This document shows, piece after piece, positions 58,898-64,000 of a stretch of DNA of 64,000 bases. A program made the position numbers and the translations under genes. This DNA comes from Achromobacter sp. AONIH1 (lineage in GTDB: Bacteria > Pseudomonadota > Gammaproteobacteria > Burkholderiales > Burkholderiaceae_B), in the NCBI RefSeq assembly GCF_002902905.1, contig NZ_CP026124.1, positions 4,278,001-4,342,000 of the forward strand, read 5' to 3'. The first letter of the stretch is position 1. Each line of letters opens with the position of its first letter. The notes under the pieces were generated by a model. It was not told the origin of the DNA. It did not search any database and saw only the letters and a list, made by a program, of their open reading frames with translations.

Positions 58898-60133
58898 TCA
58901 GCCCGGCTCGGCCTCGGCCAGCGGCTGCGGCTTGCGGTGCAGCCAGGCCCAGCCCAGCGCGCTGGCCGCCACGCAGGCCAGCATGGCCAGCGCCAGCCGC
59001 AGCGGCTGGCCATAGACCAGCGGCACGCACCAGCCGCTGACCAGCGAGAAGGTCAGCATCTGCATGAAGCCCAGCACCGAGGCGGCGGTGCCGGACAGCT
59101 GCGGCACCCGCGCCAGGATGCGCAAGGTCATGGCGGGCACCGACATGGCCAGCCCGCAGGTGAAGACGCCGGGCAGGATCACCGCCCAGGGCAGCGCGGG
59201 CCGGCCCGCCGCCGCCACATAGGCCAGGTTGGCCAGGCAGCTGCCGCCCATCAGCAGATAGGCCAGCGCGGTGACGCGCGCGTCGCTCCAGCTGCCGGCC
59301 TTGCGCGCGGCGAACAGCGCGCCCAGCATGGCGCCGATCACCAGCGGCACGAACAGGTAGGCGAAGTCGGTTTCCTGCAAGCCCAGCACGTTGGTGATGA
59401 AGTCGGGCGCGGCGCCGATCAGGAAGCCCTGGGCGGCGAAGACCAGGCTGAAGGCCAACCCCAGCGACACGAAGCGCGCGTCGCCCAGCACCCGGCCGTA
59501 GTTCCGGGCCAGGCCGCGCCAGGACAAGGGCTGGCGCTGTTCCGGAGCCAGGGTCTCGGGCAGGCGCAGCGCGCACAGCGCCAGCGCGGCCGTGGCGAGT
59601 ACCGCCAGCAGCAGGAACACGGCGCGCCAGCCCTGGTGCGCGGCCAGGTAGCCGCCGACGATGGGCGCCAGCGCCGGCGACAGGTTGAACACCAGGATCA
59701 GGTAGGACATGGCGCGGCGCGCCACCGCGCCCTCGTAGCAGTCGCGCACGATGGCCTGGCCCACCACGATGCCGGCGCCGGCCGACAGGCCCTGCAGCGC
59801 GCGCGCCGCCAGCAGCCAGCCGAAGTCCGGGGCGGCGGCGGCCAGCAGCGCGCCGGCCACGTAGCAGACCAGGGCCGTCAGCACCACGCGGCGCCGGCCC
59901 AGCGAGTCGGACAGCGTGCCATGCAGCAGCAGCATGGCCGCATAGCAGAACATATAGACGCCGAGCGTCAGCTGCACGGTGTCCTGCGGCACGCCGAATT
60001 CCCGGCCCAGCGCGCCGAAGGCAGGCAGGTAGGCGTCGATGGTCGCGGGCGCGACGCAGGACAGCAGGCCCAGCATGAGCACCATGACCGGGAAGGCAGG
60101 CAGGGGAACGGGGCGGGACACGGGCGCTTCCAT
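58898..60133 (-). CDS. Bcr/CflA-type MFS exporter (AlcS-like position)
   Basis: 411 residues, 12 TM. Diagnostic parts are TIDAYLPAFGALGREFGV (family start), HGTLSDSLGRRRVVLTALV (motif A) and RALQGLSAGAGIVVGQAIVR. In Bordetella a Bcr-type exporter, AlcS, secretes alcaligin and sits between alcR and fauA, the same place as here. Siderophore export is therefore a good guess, but drug efflux is possible. ATG 60133 is chosen over 60244, which adds 37 polar residues. Downstream 212 bases lead to the receptor. Confidence 0.88.
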   Translation of the reverse strand: MEAPVSRPVPLPAFPVMVLMLGLLSCVAPATIDAYLPAFGALGREFGVPQDTVQLTLGVYMFCYAAMLLLHGTLSDSLGRRRVVLTALVCYVAGALLAAAAPDFGWLLAARALQGLSAGAGIVVGQAIVRDCYEGAVARRAMSYLILVFNLSPALAPIVGGYLAAHQGWRAVFLLLAVLATAALALCALRLPETLAPEQRQPLSWRGLARNYGRVLGDARFVSLGLAFSLVFAAQGFLIGAAPDFITNVLGLQETDFAYLFVPLVIGAMLGALFAARKAGSWSDARVTALAYLLMGGSCLANLAYVAAAGRPALPWAVILPGVFTCGLAMSVPAMTLRILARVPQLSGTAASVLGFMQMLTFSLVSGWCVPLVYGQPLRLALAMLACVAASALGWAWLHRKPQPLAEAEPG

Positions 60134-60304
60134 GGCAAGTGCCGCCCGGATTGGGCGGCGTCGCATCATGGTGGCCCAGCCGGGCCGGCGCCGGGAATGC
60201 GCAATGCCGGCGGAGCAATGGCTGCCGCCGGAAGCAGGCGGCAAAGCGCGGGAATACGGACGGCGGGGATGGGGAAGAGGCCGCCATCGCGTCCGCGCGC
60301 CGAT

Positions 60305-61282
60305 TCAGTTCAGTTCGCTGGGGGCCACGCCGTAGCGCTCGCGGAAGGCCGTGGCGAAGTTGGTGGCGTGGCGATAGCCGACGAAATGCGCGGCCTGCTG
60401 CACGCTCCAGCCCTGGGCCAGATGCTGGCGGGCCACTTCCAGCCGCCGCTCGCGCAGCCAGCTGAACACCGATTGCCGGTAGGCGGCCTGGAATTTGGCG
60501 CGCAGCGTGCTGGGACTCATGCAGGCCAGCTTGGCCAGCGCCTCCAGCGTGTGGTCCTCGCCGGGCGCGTCGTGCAGCCGTTCGCGCACGCGTTCCAGCA
60601 GTTGCCGGTCGCGCTGCGACAGGCTCTGATCGGCCGGCGGCGCCTGGTCCAGCGAGGCCAGCGCATGCGCCAGCAGCTGGGCGCCCACGCCCTCGCGCAG
60701 CAGGTTGCGCAGCGGGTGGTCCCAGCCGCAGTCCAGCAGGTGCTCGATGGCCAGCAGCAGATGGTTCTGCACCTGCCAGCGCCGCAGCCGCAGGCCGGCC
60801 GGCGAGCGCAGCGCCTTCCAGATCATCTCGCTGGCGCGCTCGTCGCCGGCGGCCTCGGGCTCGGACAAGGACAGGTTGACGCTGCGCAGGCGCTGGCCGG
60901 CCGGATGGATGCCGGTCATGCATGCGCTGTCGCCATACAAGGCGCTGATGCCACTATGGGCGACCAGCGGCACGTCGTTTTGGCGGTCGAGCTGCGCGCG
61001 CGCCTGGCCCTGCAGCATGATGATGGCGGAGAAGCGCGGCGTCATGAAGGACGTGGCTTCGTAGTGATGGTGCACCTGCAGGTCGGACACGACCAGCGTG
61101 ACGCCGGGCCGGATCTGGTGTTCCTCGACGCGGCCCTCGGCGATGCAAAGGGCGTCGTGGTCGGCGCGCGGCGTGCCCAGCTTGGGCAGGCGGTAGCTGA
61201 AGCCGGCCGGGCCGCCCATGCGGTTGAAATCCGCGACGGTGAACCTGGCCGTGGGGGCATTGGGTGGGGTCAAGGTCGTCAT
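60305..61282 (-). CDS. AraC-family regulator of siderophore use (AlcR/PchR-like)
   Basis: 325 residues. The N-terminal half is a ligand-sensing domain of the PchR/AlcR type (SDLQVHHHYEATSFMTPRFS, RLRSVNLSLSEPEA). Two HTHs follow: LEALAKLACMSPSTLRAKFQ and QQAAHFVGYRHATNFATAFR. It should bind a ferric siderophore and activate the adjacent exporter and receptor. The start at 61282 is preferred to 61363. A Fur-like site with a dyad lies 65-100 bases upstream. Confidence 0.92.
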   Translation of the reverse strand: MTTLTPPNAPTARFTVADFNRMGGPAGFSYRLPKLGTPRADHDALCIAEGRVEEHQIRPGVTLVVSDLQVHHHYEATSFMTPRFSAIIMLQGQARAQLDRQNDVPLVAHSGISALYGDSACMTGIHPAGQRLRSVNLSLSEPEAAGDERASEMIWKALRSPAGLRLRRWQVQNHLLLAIEHLLDCGWDHPLRNLLREGVGAQLLAHALASLDQAPPADQSLSQRDRQLLERVRERLHDAPGEDHTLEALAKLACMSPSTLRAKFQAAYRQSVFSWLRERRLEVARQHLAQGWSVQQAAHFVGYRHATNFATAFRERYGVAPSELN

Positions 61283-61346
61283 CCGCGCTGCTGGTTGAAG
61301 CCGACGGCCATGGGCGCGCCGTGGCTGGGGAGATCCGAGACAGGAT

Positions 61347-61374
61347 GCAAATGAGAATAGCACAGATTGCTATT
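61347..61374. promoter_or_regulatory. Fur-like site and dyad before the AraC regulator
   Basis: GCAAATGAGAATAGCACAG (61347-61365) shares the AATGAGAAT core of the receptor's Fur box. AATAGCA-CAGAT-TGCTATT (61356-61374) is a perfect dyad that overlaps it and could also bind the regulator itself. Confidence 0.5.
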
Positions 61375-61541
61375 TATTAATTTGCATGCCGGATCGACCG
61401 TTGACCGTTGTCGAACTGCGCCAAACAGAATGATTTGCGGCCACCGATATGGTGAACCAAGCGGTCGATTCTCTCGTTTGTCGAGAGCTTGTACAACGTT
61501 CGGCTCTTGTGCGCCTGGAACCGGTGGCAGGCGCCCGCGCG

Positions 61542-62672
61542 CTACGTCGATGCCGCGTAGAGACCGACGCAGCCCAGATCCGTACGCGTGCCCAGCCGGC
61601 CATCGGCTGTCCAGGTGAGGGCGACGCGCTTGACGATCTGGTCGATTGCGATCTGGCTCAGGGGGCGCATCGTGGCCAACTCATGCACGTGGACGTGGCC
61701 CCGCATGTGAAAAGCGATGCGGCCGCGCGCCGCGTCCACGGCGAAGTTGCTGCCGCCGGGGTCGGCCGCCTCGGGCCAGTCGGCCAGGGGCGCGGCGCTG
61801 GCCAGATCGAAGGCCAGCAGCCGCCATCCTCCATAGTTCTCTTTGACGATCAGCGCACGCCGGTCGGGCGTGAAAGCCAACTGTCCGACCATCTTGAAGT
61901 CGCCTTCGATGATGGCTTGCCGGGTGCCGCCGGCGATGTCCAGAACCTGGATGCGGCCCGGTTGCACGCAGTACGCCAGCAGGGCGCCGTCCGCCGACAG
62001 CGCGCCCGCCAGCTGGGGCGTGTGGCCGCCGTACAGCTCCGGCTCGATGGCCAGGCGCAGCAGATCCTTGCCGGCGGCCAGGTCGCGCACCACGAGTTCA
62101 GGCTGCTCGTGCCAAGCCGCCACGGCGCCCTGGCAGTCCAGGAAGCTTGCCGGCTTGCCGTTGGCCCGGGTCAGCGGCTCGATCAGGCCGGTGGCCGGCG
62201 TCCAGGCGCGGATCTGGTGGTCGGCCAGCAGCAGGACTCGCTCCTGGCCCGCCACGGGCAGCATGCGCCACAACAAGGTATTCGGCCCGGCAAAGGCAAG
62301 GCGCTCGGCGCTGCCGTCCGGAGCGAGGCGCCAGATTTCGTCGCCTTGCCGGGCATCGTCGTAGCGGTTGAGCAGCAGGCCGCCGTCCAGTTCCGCGATG
62401 GCCAGGGCGCCGGTGTAGCCGCCGCCCAGATGCCTGAGCATGATGGGCTCGCCCGACGCGGCTGCGGGCGCGACCAGCACCAGGCCCTTGCGCAGGCGCG
62501 CGCCTTCTTCCTTGTCCAGGTAGCGACGGGCGCAAGCCGCATCCGCCTGCGGTTTGTCTGTTTCCTTGAGCTTGCCCGGCATGCCGGAAAAGATGGTCAC
62601 GTTGATCCCGTCGGTTCGCGTGCCCCAGACTTTGCCGGTGGCGGGATCGTGGAAGCTGCGGATACGGATCAT
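61542..62672 (-). CDS. WGR-like domain protein with beta-propeller
   Basis: 376 residues. The first 65 residues (MIRIRSFHDPATGKVWGTRT, then RYLDKEEGARLRKG) resemble a WGR domain, the nucleic-acid-associated module of PARP-type and related bacterial proteins. The rest is a repetitive WD40/Kelch-like propeller with repeats such as GALSADGALLAYCVQPGRIQ and LAFTPDRRALIVKENYGGWR. No signal peptide; probably cytosolic. Function unknown. Later ATG 62672 is chosen; the upstream in-frame sequence is low complexity. Single gene between the AraC and Rieske genes. Confidence 0.78.
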   Translation of the reverse strand: MIRIRSFHDPATGKVWGTRTDGINVTIFSGMPGKLKETDKPQADAACARRYLDKEEGARLRKGLVLVAPAAASGEPIMLRHLGGGYTGALAIAELDGGLLLNRYDDARQGDEIWRLAPDGSAERLAFAGPNTLLWRMLPVAGQERVLLLADHQIRAWTPATGLIEPLTRANGKPASFLDCQGAVAAWHEQPELVVRDLAAGKDLLRLAIEPELYGGHTPQLAGALSADGALLAYCVQPGRIQVLDIAGGTRQAIIEGDFKMVGQLAFTPDRRALIVKENYGGWRLLAFDLASAAPLADWPEAADPGGSNFAVDAARGRIAFHMRGHVHVHELATMRPLSQIAIDQIVKRVALTWTADGRLGTRTDLGCVGLYAAST

Positions 62673-62831
62673 GCGGGCCTCTTGCGCGTATGCCGCGTGG
62701 CGGCAGAGGGCGGGCGCATGGCGCCGCCGGGTCGCCAGCGGGCTGCGTGGCCCGCTGGCGGTTCCGTCGATTGTAGGGCGGCGCGCCGCCATGGCTCCCG
62801 GGAACGGCGGACGCCGGCATGCGGGGCAGGA

Positions 62832-63995
62832 TCAGGCCGCGCAATTGCCGATGCGCTCGCCCATGACGCGCCGGTACCACTCATGGAAATGCAGCATGCC
62901 GTCCTCCATCGGCGACTGGTACGGGCCGCTCTCGGACACGCCCCGGCGCAGCAGGGCGAGCCGGCCGGCGTCCATGCGTTCGCCGATCTCGTCGTCCTCG
63001 ACGGCGGTTTCCATATAGGCGGCGCGCTGGGCCTCGACGAACTCGCGCTCGAACAGCGCGATTTCCTCGGGGTAATAGAACTCGGCGATGTTGATGGTTT
63101 CCTGCGGGCTCTTGGGATAGAGCGTGGACAGCACCAGCACGTGCGGATACAGCTCGATCATGTGGGTGGGGAAGTAGGTCACCCAGATCGCGCCGTAGTC
63201 CGGCGCCGAGCCGCCGCGATAGCGCATCAGCGTGTCGTGCCAGTCGCGGTATACGTCGGAGCCGGGCTTCTCCAGCGAGTCGTGCACGCCGACGCGCTGC
63301 AGGCTGTATTGTTCGGCGAATTCCCAGGACAGGTCCTCGCAGGTCACGAAGCGGCCCAGGCCGGGATGGAAGGGGCCGACGTGGTAGTCCTCCAGGTAGA
63401 CCTCGATGAAGGTCTTCCAGTTGTAGTTGCATTGATGGACTTCCACATGGTCCAGCACGTAGTCGCTGAAGTCGAACTCCGGCCGGCTGAACAGCCGGCC
63501 CAGGTCGGCCAGCGGATCGCGCGGCCCCTCGAACAGCAGGCCGTGGCAGGATTTCAGCGGGAAGCGCGGCAGGTTCAGGCAGGGCGTGCTGGGGAACTGC
63601 GGCGCGCCCAGGATCTGGCCTCGGTTGTCGTAAGTCCAGCGGTGCAGCGGGCAGACGATGTTGCCGCCGGTGGCGGTCAGGTTGCCGGCGGGATTGCCCG
63701 GCCCGGTCACGGCGCCAGTCTGGCCGCCCAGGATCAGGGCCTGGCGGTGGCGGCAGACGTTGGAGATCAGCTCCACGCCGCCGGGGTTGCGCACCAGCAC
63801 GCGGCCGCCTTCCTCGTGCGGCAGGCGGCGCCAGTCGCCGGGCTCGGGCACGCCTTTCTCGTGGCCGACGTAGATGGCGGATTGCTTGAATATGGTTTCC
63901 TGCTCGCGGGCGAACAGCTCTTCGTCGAAATAGGCGCGCACGTGCAGCGGGCTGAGCGCCTGCTGCACATGCGCCAGGCTGGCGATGTCCGTCAT
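62832..63995 (-). CDS. Rieske aromatic ring-hydroxylating oxygenase, alpha subunit
   Basis: 387 residues, complete (start 5 bases from the window end). The Rieske 2Fe-2S ligands are Cys81/His83 (NVCRHRQALI) and Cys115/His118 (IVCPLHRWTY). The spacing is about 14 residues longer than usual, with a Gly/Asn-rich insert. The mononuclear iron site is in the C-terminal half, EDYHVGPFHPG with His, His and a later Asp. It would hydroxylate an aromatic or quaternary amine substrate with a reductase encoded elsewhere. No beta subunit or ferredoxin is adjacent in the window. Confidence 0.92.
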   Translation of the reverse strand: MTDIASLAHVQQALSPLHVRAYFDEELFAREQETIFKQSAIYVGHEKGVPEPGDWRRLPHEEGGRVLVRNPGGVELISNVCRHRQALILGGQTGAVTGPGNPAGNLTATGGNIVCPLHRWTYDNRGQILGAPQFPSTPCLNLPRFPLKSCHGLLFEGPRDPLADLGRLFSRPEFDFSDYVLDHVEVHQCNYNWKTFIEVYLEDYHVGPFHPGLGRFVTCEDLSWEFAEQYSLQRVGVHDSLEKPGSDVYRDWHDTLMRYRGGSAPDYGAIWVTYFPTHMIELYPHVLVLSTLYPKSPQETINIAEFYYPEEIALFEREFVEAQRAAYMETAVEDDEIGERMDAGRLALLRRGVSESGPYQSPMEDGMLHFHEWYRRVMGERIGNCAA

Positions 63996-64000
63996 GATGC

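Noticed and set aside
56460..60923. 1487-codon open frame on the minus strand covering receptor, intergenic DNA and exporter antisense frames
   Set aside because: Only the part from 58685 to 56460 is the TonB receptor; the rest is open by chance in very GC-rich DNA and overlaps the exporter and AraC genes.
58772..61354. 860-codon plus-strand frame opposite the exporter and AraC genes
   Set aside because: Gln/His/Arg/Gly-rich composition, no motif; the minus-strand genes are well supported.
1..64000. CRISPR arrays, tRNA/rRNA genes, integrases or transposases
   Set aside because: No regularly spaced repeats, cloverleaf-like intergenic sequence or DDE/tyrosine-recombinase motifs were seen on reading.

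Overview
The window reads as chromosome of a high-GC betaproteobacterium, most likely Alcaligenaceae (Bordetella/Achromobacter type). The signs are five LysR regulators, a Bug-type tripartite tricarboxylate receptor, an alcR-alcS-fauA-like iron locus, dense gene packing with ATGA/GTGA overlaps, and third-position GC so high that long antisense reading frames appear throughout. I see no rRNA, tRNA, CRISPR array, intact insertion sequence or prophage.

Layout. 1-2927: end of a xanthine-dehydrogenase-family molybdenum hydroxylase and a CoxG-like protein. 2955-5304: a TfoX-like protein and two tandem secreted paralogs. 5327-7943: LysR divergent from pyroglutamyl peptidase plus an alpha/beta hydrolase. 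8046-10142: Tat-exported PhoX phosphatase with a Pho-box-like site. 10249-13550: MarR-GNAT regulator, then LysR divergent from an MFS exporter. 13647-16229: periplasmic rhodanese, YeeE/YedE sulfur transporter and a convergent HbpS-like protein. 16400-18530: methyltransferase, divergent short cytochrome P450 and an unannotated 28-residue peptide gene ending in WRPYLI; I read this as a candidate P450-modified ribosomal-peptide (RiPP) locus. 18783-20869: two-component system. 20956-24649: HPP-CBS membrane protein, LysR, short-form ArgC and a small HTH protein. 24827-31019: variant metallo-beta-lactamase-fold protein, LysR, and an acyl-CoA ligase / truncated MFS / thiolase-like / DUF35 operon. 31083-35209: miscellaneous proteins, including a TlpA thioredoxin with an Lgt-like membrane domain, a CbrC protein and an acyl-CoA-dehydrogenase-like protein.

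36317-43295 is a tightly coupled operon opposite a LysR regulator: KamA-type radical SAM enzyme, MBL lactonase-like protein, FAD/NAD(P)-binding protein, GST, cupin and DHA2 exporter. It looks like an uncharacterised pathway for a small amino-acid-derived molecule. A decayed Bcr/CflA exporter gene follows. 43966-47500: nitronate monooxygenase and a complete polar amino acid ABC importer. 47521-48545: an unknown protein with a SUKH-like partner. 48661-51264: IclR, Bug receptor and TauD-family dioxygenase. 51265-52341: an apparently less GC-rich patch with a lipoprotein.

52351-61282 is a ferric-siderophore uptake locus on the minus strand: AraC regulator, Bcr-type exporter, TonB-dependent receptor, binding protein, two permeases and an ATPase, with Fur-like sites before the regulator and the receptor. 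The window closes with a WGR-like beta-propeller protein and a Rieske oxygenase alpha subunit.

The most promising candidates for an undescribed system are the peptide/P450/methyltransferase locus (16400-18530) and the KamA operon (36317-43295). All functional calls come from reading motifs; no database search was run.
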